From contig CAKKNE010000003.1 of assembly GCA_918797485.1 (NCBI GenBank), forward strand, positions 4,960,001 through 5,024,000: a stretch of 64,000 nucleotides of DNA, read 5' to 3'. The position numbers and the translations under genes were made by a program. Positions 21,275 to 33,400 of this stretch are shown piece after piece. Every line of letters begins with the position of its first letter. The first letter of the stretch is position 1. The notes under the pieces were generated by a model. That model saw only the letters and a list, made by a program, of their open reading frames with translations. It made no database searches and was not told the DNA's origin. The stretch comes from Pelagomonas calceolata. Lineage: Eukaryota > Sar > Pelagophyceae > Pelagomonadales > Pelagomonadaceae.

Positions 21275-23466
21275 ATGGACCCAGACCAGCAGGTCGCGCG
21301 CCTAGAGAAGCTGATCGTCCGCCTCGGCGGCTTCCCGGACCGCGATTTGATCCACCAGATCACGGAGTGCGGTCGCTTGGGGCTCCGGACCGGCGGCCAG
21401 GCCCTGGCGGAGCGCATGTGTGCCGCGATCATGGACGTGCTCGACGACGGAGAGAACGGCGCGACGGCCGCGGAGCGGCGCGTGCCGCTCTTCTACGCGC
21501 TGGACTCGGTCGTGAAGAACGTCGGGGACGTGTTCCAGCCCCTCCTGAGCGTGCGGGTCCGGGCCGCGTTCGGGCGCGCGTTCGCCGCGTGCGCGGAGAA
21601 GGACAAGACGCGCCTGCACCACGTGCTCCGGACCTGGAACGAAAAGAGCGCGGCGGCGGCGCGGACGCCGCCTTCCTCTTTTTCCCGCTCCGATCCGACC
21701 GCGGGCGGGGGGCCGATCGCGCCCGGCGCGCAGGCATCTTCGCCGAGCACCTCGACGAACTCAACGCGCTCGTCGCGCCGTGGCACGCGGCTCTCGTGGC
21801 GCGCGCGTCGGCGGCCGACGCGGCGGCGGGCCCGGCCGCGGCGCGGGCCGCGCCGTCGCAGGCGCAGCTCGCCGCACAGAGGGTCGCGGACCGCGAGGAG
21901 GCGCGGCGCCGCGCCGCGCGCGTCGCGCCGCCGCCGCCGGCGACGGGACCGCCGACCGCGCGCGCGCCGGCGCCGCGCGCGCGCGCCGCCGCGCGCGCCG
22001 GCGCGCAGCTGGCGCCGCGGCGCCTCGCCGGCGGCGACGCCACGCTGGCCGGCGCGTCGGCCGCCGCGCGCGCGGCCGCGAGCCTCATGACGCACGCGCA
22101 TCGGGCGACGGCCGGGCACGAGGTCGCGCTCCCGTCGTTCGCGCGCTTTCCCGCCGGCGGCGAGCCCCCCGCGAAGCGCGCGCGGTCCGCGGCGGCCGCG
22201 CCCGCCGGCGACGACGACCCGCTGACGGCGGCCGCGCGCGCGAAGCTGGACCAGCTCCAGCGCTCGCTCGGCGAAGCCAACCCCATGACGCTCGAGGAGC
22301 TCAAGGCGTCCCAGCCCGAGATCCACGCGAAACTCCTCGCCGAGGCCGCCGCGCGCGATCCGCGTCCCTCGGAACGGTCTCCGTCGTCACGCGCCACCCG
22401 TCTCCGCGCGCAGGCCGAGATCCGCACGGCCGCGCGCGCGCGCGCGCCGGGACGCCGCGCGATCGCCGCCGCCGCGGCGCCCGCGCCCGCGGCGGCGCCC
22501 GACGGCGCGCCGGTCGGCCTCGGGGCCGACGTCGTCGCCGCGCTCGAGGCCGTCCGGCGCCACGGCGACGATTTGATCGGCGGCCTCGCGGCGCGCGGCG
22601 CCGCGTACCGCCGCGGCGAGGCGCCGACGCCGACGACGCCGGAGCTGTCGGCCGGCGCCCGCCGCGTCGCCGAGCAATTCCGCGACGAGCTCGAAAAACG
22701 CCGCGCGGCGGACGACGACGCCAGAACCGCCCGGGCCCGGGCCCGCGCGCGCGCTTCGGCGGCGCCCGCCGACGCCCCGGAGCCGCGCGCCGCGGTCGAC
22801 GGCGGCGACGTGGCGCGCGTCGGCGCCGTCGCCGCCGCGCAGCCGCGGTACGTCCCGCGGCCGACGCCGTCGATGCCGGGGGTCTACGAGCTCTCGACGG
22901 AGGCGCTCGCGGCGGCGCCGAACGCCGGCGCCGTCGACGCGCTCTACGCGGCGTGGCCCGAACAGTGCTCCGCCGACGCGCGGCGCTTCATGGACGCCGC
23001 GGCGCGCGACGCCTGGCTGGACGTCGTCTTCGCGCGGAACCAGGCGCGCGCCGAGCGCGCGCGCGGCGCGACGAGCCGGCCCTGGAACCCCGCGCGCGCG
23101 GCCTGGCTCGCGGACGGGACCGCCGAGGCGGCCGCCGCCCCGGACGACGCCCTGGCCCCGGACGCCGCCGACGGGACGGACGCCCTGGCCCCGGACGACG
23201 CCGACGACGGGTGCGCGCGCGTCGTCGTGCCCGACGACGCGGCGCCGACGCCCTGCCGCGTCTGCGGCGAGGCCTTCGACGTCGCCTGGGACGCGACCGC
23301 CGGCGAATGGGTCCTCGCCGCCGCCGTCTCGGTGCCGGTCGACGACGGCACCGACGCCGTCGTGCACCGCGCGTGCCGCGACGCCGTCTGCGGCCGCGGC
23401 GGCACGCTCGAGGCCGCGGCGCTCGTCCCGGTCCCGTCGCCGCCGCCCGGACCGACGGCTCCCTAA
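21275..23466 (+). CDS. Pcf11-like pre-mRNA 3'-end processing factor (CID protein)
   Basis: Probable cleavage-factor subunit that reads the phosphorylated CTD of RNA polymerase II. Exons 21275-21647 and 21734-23466 give 701 residues. The N-terminal CID (residues ~1-140) shows LIVRLGGFPDRDLIHQITE, LFYALDSVVKNVGDVFQPLL, and across the intron LRTWNEKSIFAEHLDEL. The middle is Ala/Arg-rich and disordered. The C-terminus has the Pcf11-type zinc element CRVCGEAFDVAWDATAGEWV followed by an HxxC (VHRAC). The intron uses GC at 21648 and AG at 21732-21733; no convincing 8-bp repeat flanks it. A second cryptic intron near 22,370-22,418 (ending CGCGCAG) is possible but keeps frame either way. Start: the ATG at 21275 places MDPDQQVARLEKL at the CID start. 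Confidence 0.8.
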
Positions 23467-24192
23467 AGTAGCGCGCTAGCCGCCCGCGCGCCTAAGCCCA
23501 GTACCGCCTTGGGCGGCCCGAGTTCGCGAGGGTCGTCTCACTATCAACCAGCGGTCTAGTCGACCGTGGGGGGACGCCGCCGAGAATTCCCCATGATGTC
23601 AGGGGCGCATGCGTGGGGAGGGCTCCATGCCATCGCTCCTGGGAAGCCGGGGGGGGGGCGCGGCGTGGAAAAGCGCGAGCGCTGTGATGTGGACCATTGG
23701 TGTCCTCCGTGCCCGTTTCTAGTAGCTCTATTAGGCTCAGGCTAGTTACGTCGCAGGGTTCCCCGTACCCCTCCCGCTCCCCCCGGGCCCACCCGTCCGG
23801 CTGGACTAGGACGCAAGGGCTGAGTCACAGGGACTCGCACGCCCCCCCTCTTTCGGGACGCCCCCCATCAGGATGTGGAACTGGCCGCTGGCTCCTCTTT
23901 TACGACGAGCCGGAAATCAAGTGGTGAGAGAGATGCCCTCGCACACCAGGCCGAGCAATCCTGAAGCGGGGAGCGAGAGCTCCGACCCGCCCAGACGGCC
24001 CTTGACAATAACTCGTTGGAACGGAACTAATGGGTTCAATGGATGCCACGGCGATACCGTAAGCCTGTTAATGCTAGTGCGTTGAGCTAGCGTTGACCGA
24101 TAATTTCGCGCCTTAACTCAAACGTGCGCGAACGGTGGGCTACGCTGTGCCCTAATAAGCCAGGCACTCGCGCAGCCGGCGCGTCCACCACC
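23467..24192. other. Spacer, nothing recognised
   Basis: Mixed-composition sequence with poly-G/C runs (for example 23,650) and no frame resembling a protein family. An in-frame ATG at 24124 precedes the Wee1-like start but adds residues without similarity. Confidence 0.45.
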
Positions 24193-25846
24193 ATGTTCCT
24201 CTCCCCCGTGCCCGGTTCGCCGGCCGAGGAACAGCCTCCTCCCGCGGCGGACTTTTACCCGCAAGCGAAGCTGGGGTTTGGCGGCCTCTCGATGGACGAC
24301 GAGGGCGACGCGCGCATGAGCTCGCCGCTCGCGACGCGGCCGCTCAAGCGGAACAAGCTCGCGACGCCGCGCGACAAGGGGACGCCCGCCTCGCGCGCCT
24401 CGACGGCGACGGACGGCGTCGACAGCGACGCGAGCGCGGGCGCGGCGTCGGACGACGACGAGTGCGGGGGCTTCTCGCTGCGCGTGCCGCGCGACGGCGG
24501 CGCGGGGCCCGCGCGGAGCCTCTTCGGCCGGCGCGAGGGCGGCCCCGGGCGCGAGGCGCGCGACGCGCCGCCGCCGGCGAACGTGAACCCCTTCGCCCCC
24601 CGCGACCTGAACCGCTGCGACTCGATCGACACGAACAGCGGGTCGTGGACCTTCGACGGCGGCCTCAAGCCGGCGCTCGCGGCGCCCGCGGCGCCGCGGC
24701 GCGGCGCCGCCGGCGCCCGCCGCGACGCGGCGGCCGACGCCTCGTCGCGCTTCCGCAACGACTTCGAGGTCGTGCGCGAGATCGGCGCCGGGTCGTTCGG
24801 GACCGTGCGCAAGGTCCGGTCGCGCATCGACGGCTGCCTCTACGCGGTCAAGTCGACGCACGCGCGGCCCCGCGCGAGACGTCGGAAACGAGGCGCCGCC
24901 CGAACCTTCGAACGCCCGCGCAGGCGCAGTTCCGCGGCCAGCTGCACCGCGACCGGACGCTCAAGGAGGTCTTCGCGTTGGCCGCCCTCTCCGCGCGCGA
25001 CGAGGGCGCCGAGGGCCTGCGGCACATCGTGCGCTACTACCAAGCCTGGATCGAGGACGAGCGGCTGTACATTCAGACGGAGCTGTGCGACGCGTCGCTG
25101 GAGAGCCGCGTCCGCCGCGGCCGCTTCCTGCCGACGCCCCCGGCGGTCTGGGGCTTCCTCCGGCAGATGCTCCTCGCGCTCGAGCTGCTCCACGCGCGCG
25201 GTCTGGTCCACCTCGACCTCAAGCCGGGCAACATCTTCGTCAAGGGCGAGGACCCGCGCGGAAGTCGTGTTGCCGCGGTCTCGCCCCCCGCCCGGGGCCG
25301 GGGGGCGAGCGCGCGCGGGGGGCGCGCCTCGGACGACGCGCGTGTCACGCAGGCGAGGACTGCTACAAACTGGGCGACTTTGGCCTCGCGACGACCGCGC
25401 GCGCGCGCGGCGACGTCGTCGAGGGCGACGCGCGCTACATGAGCAAGGAGCTGCTCGACGACGACGATTTCATGTCCGGCGGCAGATCCGGTCCGCGCGA
25501 CCTGACCAAGTGCGACGTCTTCTCGCTCGGCGCGACCGCGTTCGAGCTCGTGCGCCGCGCGCCGCTCGCGGCCAACGGGCCCGCGTGGCACGCGCTCCGC
25601 GACGGCGCGGCGGCGTTCCCGGCGACGGTCCCGCGCGACCTCCGGGACGTCATCGCGGGCCTCGTCCACCCGAACCCGGCGTGGCGCCCGACGGCCGCCG
25701 CGGCGCTCCAGCATCCCGAGCTCCAGTCGGAGGTCCAGCGCATGGCCCTCCAGCTCGCCGCCGAGAAGCAGCACGTCCAGCAGTACCGCGAGGACGTCGC
25801 GCGCCTCTCCAAGCACCGACTCGCCCGTTCAAACACGTGGGCCTGA
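24193..25846 (+). CDS. Wee1-like cell-cycle kinase
   Basis: Inhibitory CDK kinase of the Wee1/Myt1 family, restraining entry into mitosis. Exons 24193-24861, 24924-25245 and 25353-25846 give 494 residues. The N-terminal ~190 residues are disordered with Ser-Pro sites. Then come FEVVREIGAGSFGTVRKV (glycine loop), CLYAVKST (catalytic Lys), a Wee1-type insert (LKEVFALAALS.. HIVRYYQAWIEDERLYIQTE), HLDLKPGNIFV (catalytic loop) and YKLGDFGLAT (DFG). The Trp in YYQAW and the IQ.E hinge are Wee1 family traits. The second junction reads NIFVKGEDCYKLGDFG only when the left 8-mer GC donor is used. C-terminal to the kinase are a coiled-coil-like LQLAAEKQHVQQYREDV tail and stop. Confidence 0.85.
24870..24923 (+). 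mobile_element. Introner-type insert, Wee1 intron 1
   Basis: A 54-bp insert opening CCGCGCGAG and ending CGCCCGCGCAG lies between GCGCGGCC (24862-24869) and GCGCAGTT (24924-24931), only 4/8 alike. Donor GC at 24862 gives KSTH-AQFRG; a GC donor 12 bases on adds ARPR. The repeat is weak, so assignment rests mainly on the shared ends. Confidence 0.5.
25254..25352 (+). mobile_element. Introner-type insert, Wee1 intron 2, perfect 8-bp repeat
   Basis: A 99-bp insert between exact copies of GCGAGGAC (25246-25253, 25353-25360). It begins CCGCGCGGAAGTCG, ends GTCACGCAG and contains a long GC hairpin (CTCGCCCCCC...GGGGGGCGAG). Using the GC that opens the left copy as donor restores IFVKGEDCYKLGDFG without gain or loss of residues. 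Confidence 0.85.
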
Positions 25847-26001
25847 TTCACTCCCCCCCCCCTGGCGCCCGTACTAAGAATTGTAATAAAGTGGGACTCC
25901 CTGCTTCTCGGGGCCTATCTGTAGCGCGTGTGTCCCCCCGGACCGGTGGGTCCGGAGCAGCAGTTGTAAACGTCGGCAGTTTGGCCCGACTTGTCCTCTA
26001 G

Positions 26002-26773
26002 ACTTGTCCATGTATCGCCATCATCTTCAGTCAGTGCCTCCGCGAATCGCGAAACCCTGCCGATTGGCAAATTGCGCTCGTAAAAACACTATTCAAGAAG
26101 GGCGACAGACATTCGTGGAAAAATTACCGGTTGATCTCGCTCCTCTCCGTTGTGGGTAAATTGTACGAATCGGTCCTCGCGAACCGTCTGTCGTGCCTGT
26201 TAGACGGCTGCGACCGCCGCGGCGACCATCTGCTATCGCAATTTCAGGGTGGCTTCCGTCGCGGACGGAGCTGTCAGCACCAGAGTTGGGTCCTGTCGGA
26301 ACTTATAAAATCGAACGCACGCCGCGGGAAGAAGACCTACGTGGCGTTTCTCGACGTCCGGAAGGCCTACCCCACGTGCCGCCGCGCCGCGATGTTGGAA
26401 CGTCTTTACGCGAAATTGGCGGCCGCGCCTGGCGGTTCGGAGAATCACCGCCCGAAGCTCTTCTCAGCCGTAGCCACGATGCTTCGAACGGAGAATTGCC
26501 GCTCGAAGGTCGTGGTGGACGGCGCCGAGTCCGCCGAATACACGGTGGGCCACGGCCTACGTGAAGGGGCCGTGTTGAGTCCCGTCCTGTACGCGGTTTT
26601 CATCGACGATATTGCGCGTCGCCTCGAGGCGTCGTTGGGGGATAAGTTGCCCCGGGAGATTGAAAATCCGTTGTATCGTTATCTCATTGCTATTTCGAAG
26701 CTCCGGTTGGGCATCCTGACCGAGCGGGGAGAAGGCTCCTAGGAGCTTGTTCCTTTTTTAGGTCTTCCTTAAT

Positions 26774-26804
<31 letters not shown>

Positions 26805-26805
26805 T
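26002..26805 (+). mobile_element. LINE (non-LTR retrotransposon) remnant with RT and TTTA tail
   Basis: An open stretch shows the RT order of non-LTR elements: WQIALVKTLFKKGDRHSWKN, YRLISLLSVVGKLYESVLANR, QGGFRRGRS, FLDVRKAYPT (motif A) and GLREGAVLSPVLYAVFIDDI (motif B). Shortly after, at KLPREIENP, it passes to a 3' module ending LGILTERGEGS and TAG, without the YADD motif C, so a central piece is missing. The tail is GGCTCCTAGGAGCTTGTTC, then repeated TTTA units (26,765-26,805). No ATG opens the frame. The 3' module recurs at 18.1 and 54.7 kb. A dead, truncated copy. Confidence 0.82.
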
Positions 26806-26811
26806 ACTGCG

Positions 26812-26862
26812 GTACCTACGGTACCGTAGGTAGGTACCGTAGGTACCTACCTACGGTACGCG
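26812..26862. repeat. GGTACC/CCTACGGTAC palindrome cluster
   Basis: Tandem overlapping palindromes of GGTACCGTAGGTACC type lie between the LINE tail and the start of the desulfurase fusion gene. Similar clusters occur in at least eight other spacers of the window. Confidence 0.7.
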
Positions 26863-26881
26863 CAAAGGAGCGTCATCGCAA

Positions 26882-29870
26882 ATGAGTGCTACATACCCCG
26901 ACGAACCGGCACATCGCGCGTTCGCGCTCGGCGAAGCCGTGCACGACGAACCGACACATGGCTCGCCGGCCGGCGCGACGGCGGAGCAGCTCCTGGCGGC
27001 CCAGATCGGCCGCCACGCGCCGATCTCGACGCCGCTGGGCGTCAAGCCGCTGGTGTACGCGGACTGGACCGCGTCGGCGCGCGCGCTGGCGCCCGTCGAG
27101 GCCTTCCTGGCGCGCGAGGTGCTGCCGGCGTACGGCAACACGCACACCGCCGCGTCGACGTGCGGCGCGCAAGCGTCGTCCTTCGTCGCCGAGGCGCGCG
27201 CGCGCGTCGGCGAGTTCTGCGGCGCGCGGACGCACGGCAAGGCGGCGTCGGACGTCGTGCTGTTCTGCGGCCACGGCGCGACCGCGGCGACGAACCGGCT
27301 CGTGCGGATCCTGGGCGTCGACGCGGGGTGGGTGGCCGTCGTCGGGCCCTTCGAGCATCACTCGAACACGCTGCCGTGGCGCGAGGCGGGCGCGGTCGTC
27401 GAGCGAGCGCCGGCGAGGGACGGCGCCGTGGACCTCGACGCCCTCGCCGAAATGCTGGCGCGCCACGCCGGAGCCGCGTCGGACGGGCGCGTCGTCGGGT
27501 GCTTCTCGGCGACGTCGAACGTGACCGGCATTCGGACGGACGTCGGCGCCGTCGCGGAGCGTCTCAAACGAGGGCGGGCCCTGGCCGTCTTCGACTGGGC
27601 GACCGCCGCCGCGCACCACCCGCCGAGACTCCACTTCGCCGGCGGCGTCTCGGCCGACGCGCTGGTGTTTTCGGGCCACAAGCTGCCCGGCGGCGTCGGC
27701 GCGCCGGGCGTGCTCGTCCTGCGCAAGGAGCTGATCCGCCGCGATCGCGCGCCGGCCGAGCCGGGCGGCGGCACCGTGTTCTTCGCCTCGCCGCACGGAC
27801 ACCGCTTCCTCAGCAATCGCGTCGAGCGCGAGCAGGGCGGGACGCCCGACGTCGTCGGCGCGAGCCGCCTGGCGCTCGCGACCGCGACGGCGCGCGCGTG
27901 CGCGCGCGCGCCGGACCGGGACCGGGCCGCCGTCGTGGCGCGGCTGCGGGCGCTCGCGCCGCGGGGCGTCCTCGTCGTCCTCGGCGGCGCCGGCGCCGGC
28001 GCGCCGATACTGAGCCTCCTCGTGCGCTGCGGGCCGGCCTGGCTCCACCACAATTTCGTCTGCCAGCTCCTAAACGACCTCTTCGGCGTCCAGGCGCGCG
28101 GCGGCTGCCAGTGCGCCGGGCCGTACGCTCACGACTTGCTGGGCTTGACGCGAAGCGCCAGCGACGCCGTCCAGAGCGCGCTGCTCACGAAGCGCACCGA
28201 CCGCGAGCTCTTGCGACCGGGCTTCGCTCGCGTCGCGGGCTGCGTCGGCACGAAACGTCCGCGGGGCCTTGAAACGCGACGGACGCGCGGGTGGACGCGG
28301 CCGTCGAGGCGCCTCGGTCCGGCCGCGGTGATTCCGTTCCCCCGCGCAGGTCTCGATCGGCGCGACCGCCGCGTGGCACTCGGACGAAGAGGTCGAGTAC
28401 GTCCTCAAGGCCGTCGCGCTCGTCGCCGAGCTGGGCTGGCGCGCGCTGCCGCTTTACCGCGCCGAGGCTCGGACGGGCGAGTGGCGCCACCGGAGCCGCT
28501 TCTCGAAACCGCTCGGCGACGCGCGGCGCTGGCTCGGGGCCTTCGACTTCCGGACCGACGCGCGGCCGACGCCGCCGGCGCAAAGGCCCGACTTTGAAGG
28601 GCTGCTCCGGGACGGGAAGTCGTTCTTGCTGGACTGCGGCGACGAGGGCCTCGCGGCCGACGACGAAGCCGAGCCGCTCCGCTGGTACGCGACGCCCGCC
28701 GAGGCGGCGGCGCGGCTCCGGACCGGGGCGCTGCGCTGGCCGCCCGACGCGGGCGACGCCCGCGGCCCGCTCCGACCGCCGGACGCCGGTCCGTTCGCGG
28801 CACCCTTTCGCGACGACGGCCGCGTCGGGCCGCGCCGCGACGGCGAGGCCAAAAAGGGGCTCCGCGGCGTCGCGACGGACCGGGACGCGACGGTCTTCGC
28901 CGCCGCCGGCGCGGCGGCGGTCCCATCTCCGCCGCCGTCTCCGCCTCGGCCGCCGTCTCCGCCTCGGCCGGCGCCGCCGGCGGCGACCCGGGCGCCGGTC
29001 GCCGCCGCGAAGACGCCGCCGAAGAAGCTTATGCGGGCGATAGGTGAGGCGACGCGGGATTTCGCGCTCATCAAAGACGGCGATCGCGTGCTCCTGGGTC
29101 TCTCCGGCGGCAAGGACTCGCTGAGCCTGCTGCACGCGCTCCTCGCCCTGCAGAAGCGCGCCCCCATCCGGTTCGAGCTCGCGTGCGCGACGGTCGACCC
29201 CGTGACGCCGTCGTTCGATCCGAGCCCACTGATCCCGTACGTCCGCGCCCTCGGCGTGCCGTACTTTTACCTCCGCGACCACATCGTCGACTACGCGGGC
29301 GCGGTGAAGCCGACGTCGCTCTGCGCGTACTGCGCGCGCATGAAGCGCGGCGCGCTGTACACGTGCGCGGCGCGCGAGGGCTACAACGTGCTCGCGCTGG
29401 CGCAGCACCTCGACGACCTCGCCGAGTCGTTCGTCATGGGCGCGCTGCACAACGGCCAGCTCCGGACGATGCGCGCCAAGTACGTCGCCGAGCGCGGCGT
29501 CACCGTCATCCGGCCGTTGGTGTACGTGCGGGAACACGTGACGCGGGCCTTCGCCCGCGACGCGGGCCTGCCCGTGATCAACGAGAACTGCCCGGCGTGC
29601 TTCGAGGAACCCAAGGAGCGCGCGCGCGTGAAGAAAATGCTGGCGCGCGAGGAACAGCTCTTCCCAGCCATCTACAACTCGCTCCGTCGCTGCCTGACGC
29701 CGCTCATGGACGACGCGCTGTACCCACACATCCGCGAGTCGACGACGAGCATTGCCGCGAGGCGCGTCAGACGCCGACCCCGGAAGGTGATCGAGCCGCC
29801 CCGCGCACCGCCGTCGCCCCGGCGACCCGCGCTGCTCGGCCGTCTCCGCGACCTCCTCGGTTCTCGGTAG
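26882..29870 (+). CDS. Fusion: class V cysteine desulfurase-like plus TtcA-like tRNA thiolase
   Basis: Exons 26882-28231 and 28350-29870 encode 956 residues in one frame. Residues ~30-500 are a class V PLP fold: PAYGNTHTAAS, the PLP lysine in FSGHKLPGG, a Cys-rich loop RGGCQCAGPYAHDLLG that could carry the sulfur, and across the intron GFARVSIGATAAWHSDEEVEY. After a Pro-rich linker comes a PP-loop ATPase (residues ~690-915): GLSGGKDSLSLLHALLAL, CAYCARMKRGALY (paired Cys), LAQHLDDLAESF, VIRPLVYV and NENCPACFEEPKER, the TtcA (tRNA 2-thiocytidine) layout with its cluster-binding cysteines. The chemistry fits a sulfur donor joined to a tRNA-thiolating acceptor; that substrate pairing is inference. 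The intron (118 bp, GT donor) is introner-like. Confidence 0.82.
28240..28349 (+). mobile_element. Introner-type insert in the desulfurase/TtcA gene
   Basis: A 110-bp insert starts CTGCGTCGGCACG and ends CCCGCGCAG. It is flanked by GTCGCGGG (28232-28239) and GTCTCGAT (28350-28357), 5/8 alike. Donor GT is the start of the left copy; the alternative GT 12 bases later would insert VAGC. The insert falls between the two halves of the aminotransferase C-terminal domain. Confidence 0.6.
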
Positions 29871-30478
29871 GCGCGCATCCCTTTCAATTTCGCGTAAGAG
29901 AGAGGGGGAAGCTCTAGTACTTATAACGTACAGCGGGCCGCCTAGCTCCGAGGACCGGCCGGGACGCGTGCTAGAAAAATACCCCTATCCTTACCCTAGT
30001 AGTCCCTATTCCCTCCTAGACTATTAAGAACGCGTATGAGCACAACCTCTCTCCGTATTTTAGTACCACGGGGTCTGGCAACTAGGGAATCAGTGCAAAG
30101 CACTGCCGTGCTCCTAGCAACGCGTGATTAAAACAGCCTGAGAGGAAATTCTTCCAAACGATGCTGGGTGTTCACCGAATAAGTGAGTTTAGGTTTTCTA
30201 CACCGGAGCGCGCGCGGCAGGGATTAAGAAGGGGAGGGGGGTATCCTAGGATACAAAGCACTCGGCTCCACTAGAAGTTCCACTAGTAATATCCATCATT
30301 AGTACCGGAGAGGAACCATCCGTATACGTAACTAGGGTATCATAGCACAATCGCTTCATCCACCACACCGCCTGGTTAAGGTTGATGAAACAATTATTAA
30401 CTGTTTAAAAAAGCTGTCACGCGGTACCCTCCTTATATGATATAACCGGCTCACGAGCACACACAATCAAGCCGGGGA
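29871..30478. other. Convergent spacer, no gene
   Basis: AT-rich 3'-3' spacer between the desulfurase/TtcA fusion and the glycosyltransferase gene. No protein family, RNA gene or inverted repeat recognised. Confidence 0.5.
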
Positions 30479-33400
30479 CTAGACACCGGGCGACGCTGAT
30501 CGACGACCCGTCCTCGCCGGCCGCAGTTCCAGGCGGCACACGGAGCGCGTCAAGGGGTAGGTCCCGAATTCGTCGGCGAGCCGGTCGACGCAGGCTCCGC
30601 GCAGCTCGGTCCAGTTCCTGTGTGACATCGACCAGTGAGTCGAGTAACCACGTCGCGTCGATGGCGTGGGCGTCCGACGTTCGAATTCCACACAGTCCAG
30701 TTCTTCACGTCGAGGTGCATCTCGCCCGACTGCGAGCCGTTGACCGCGACCGTGTCGAGGTCGAGCGCGTCCTTGGTCGGGAGCTCGAGCCAGATCGGGG
30801 GCGTGCGCGGGTGCCGCGTCGCGTGCAGCCAGTGAAGCGTCATGTCTTCGCACGTCGGGCGGTGGCCGTCGTCGATGAACCGCCGCGACGCCGCCGGGAC
30901 GGCGGTCGCGAACGCGGCGACGGTGTCCGGGGAGACGACGGACGTTTTTCCCGTGAGCATGTTGTACTGGTACTCCACGAGGTTCCCACCCTTGCGGTCC
31001 GGGTTCGCGTAGAAGCCGGGCGCCACGTCGCTGTAGAGGGCGATGCGCCCCTGGAGGCCGAGGACGGCGTCGGGGAAGAGCACGTGGACGGCCGAGAACG
31101 CGCGAAGCGCCTTGCGCGAGTAGCGGACGTCGTCGTCCTGGAGCAGGACCGCGGGAAACTGGGAAAGCTTCTCCGGAGACGCGTAGCGGTTGAGCAACGT
31201 GTTGCGCTCGAACGCGACGACCTCGACGTCGACCGAGAACTTTGGGTCGCCCTTGTCTGGGGGAACGTGCGCACAGTCGATCACCGGCGCGGGCGCCGGA
31301 CCGTTCCACTGGACCAGCACCTTCCCGACGACGGCGCCGAGGCTCGCGTAGTGGCACGCGGTCGCGCGAAGGCGCGATACCTCGGACGGGAGGTACGACA
31401 GCACGGCCACGGACAGGCGCGGCGGTTTCGTCGGAGGCGACAGGCCGCGGACGCACGCGGCGGGCACGTTCGAGATCTTTCGCTCGTAGCCGCGGCACCG
31501 GCAGTAGCGGGCGACGGCTCGCGTCAGCGCGAGCCACCACGCGTCGGTGTCGCCGTCGGCCGGCTTGGGCCGCGCCGCGCGCGGTGGGTGGAACGGCACG
31601 ACGCCCGACGCGCGCGCCGTCGCCTTGAGATGCGCCTTGAGCGACTGCGTCGTGGGCGCGCCGAGGCACGTCGGGATCTTGTCGGGGGTCTCGGCGAACT
31701 CGGCGCGCATGACCTCGACGGGTCGCCGCTCCTGGCCCAGCGCGTACGGCTTGACGTCGAGCCGCGCCGCGCGCGCGGTCCGGCTCTCGGCCGCGCCGAG
31801 AACGTCGAGCATCTCCTGCGTGGCCTTGGCGACGCGACCCGCGTCCGTCACCCGCTTCGCCAGGTAGCTGTCGAGGTCGCCCCACCACTTGAAGTGCGCG
31901 ACTTCGGCCCACCGCTCGACGGCCTCGCAGCGCGCGGACGGCAACGTGAAGTGTTCGGCGTGGTGCCCGCCCTTGTCCGAGTTCCACGCCGTCTGGGGGC
32001 TGCCGAAGCGCCGGTACGCGACGGCCTTGTTGGCTCGGCACTCCGCGCACCGCGCCGTGATCGCCGATCGCACGGGAAACTGTTTCCAGATGGACGGCGC
32101 GGCCCGCGGGGCCTCGAGCGACCCGCCCTTCCGACTCCGGTCGACGGTGTAGCCGGCCAGGACGGTGAAGCCGCCCGCGGCCAGCTTCGTCAGGTGCGCG
32201 GCGAGGGTCCTCGACGGCGCGCCCCCGCCGAGGGGGCTCGGCAGGATCGGAAACTCGTCGACGTCGGCCAGCGCGATCCAGCCGCCGCGGCCCGGCGTGG
32301 CCGCGAGGCGCGCTTCAAGGAACGCCGGCACCTTGAGCACGCGGTCGAATCGCCGCCGTTTCTCCGCGCTCGTAAAGTTCGTCGTGGTCCAGTTGAAGAC
32401 GTTCGCCGCGGGGACGCCGGCGGCGCGCAGGACCGCGTGGATCGGATCCAGCGCCCCGCGCCGCGTCGCCGTCGTCGGTGCGTTCGAATTCACGTCGACG
32501 AGCACGTTCGCCGCGCGCACGCCCAACTCGCCGATCCAGTGCGCCAAAAAGTGCGGCAACAGCGCGAGATGGTCGTCCGCCGAGACGACGACGTACAGGG
32601 CGACGACGTCCTCGCCCTCGTCGCACCCGTCCCAGCACCCGGGCTCGGGCGCCGCGTCGCCGCGGCCGTCGTCGCACGCGTACAAGTGGCGCTTTGGCTC
32701 CTTGACGAAGACGCCGCGGGCCGTCTTCTCCGCCTCCTTGCCCAGGCGCGCGTACATGTCGAACTGGAACCTCGCCTTGGCGGCGCGCTGCGCGCGGAGC
32801 GCCTGCAGGCGCAGGTCGACGTGCGCCGCCGCCGCCTTGAAGAACTCGCTTCTCGCGAGAACGCCGTCGCCGTCGCCGTCCAGGCCCGCGAAGGAATCGC
32901 GGAGCGCCGCGCCGCGCGCCGCGAGCCCCGCGACGGTCGGATTCTTGTTGTTCGCCACGCGCAGTCGCTTGTCGTCGCCCGCCCGCCGCGCGTTCCACGC
33001 CTCGAGCGTCTTCGCCGTGACGGGGGCCTGGGCGGAAATCAAATGTGGGGGCGCCGTCGTGCTGAATCATCGCGTAAGTTATCTGCTCGACGGCGCGGCG
33101 GTGCGGGTCGCTTACCGCTCGGGGCAGCCAGCGCGGCCGCGTCGTCGCCGAGACGCGAGTTTCTTGAAGTGCGCCCGACTCATCGGTTGAGTTCCGCACG
33201 GCCGGGGGCGCCGCCGCGCGCGACGTAGGCCCAGGTCTGGTTCAAGAGACTCTTCTCGGCCCGCAGGAACTCCGCGTCTTGGCGCGCGGCGACCTGCGCG
33301 GGCGCCTGTCCTGGCGCGCCCCGCCGAAAGAGGAAGACGCGGGCCGCGACGCGCGTCTCGGCCGTCTCGCCGCCCGCGAGGATCTTGCCGTAGACGTCGC

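Noticed and set aside
26002-26805. Functional host reverse transcriptase
   Set aside because: Motif C and the start codon are missing and the frame ends in a LINE 3' module shared with other copies.
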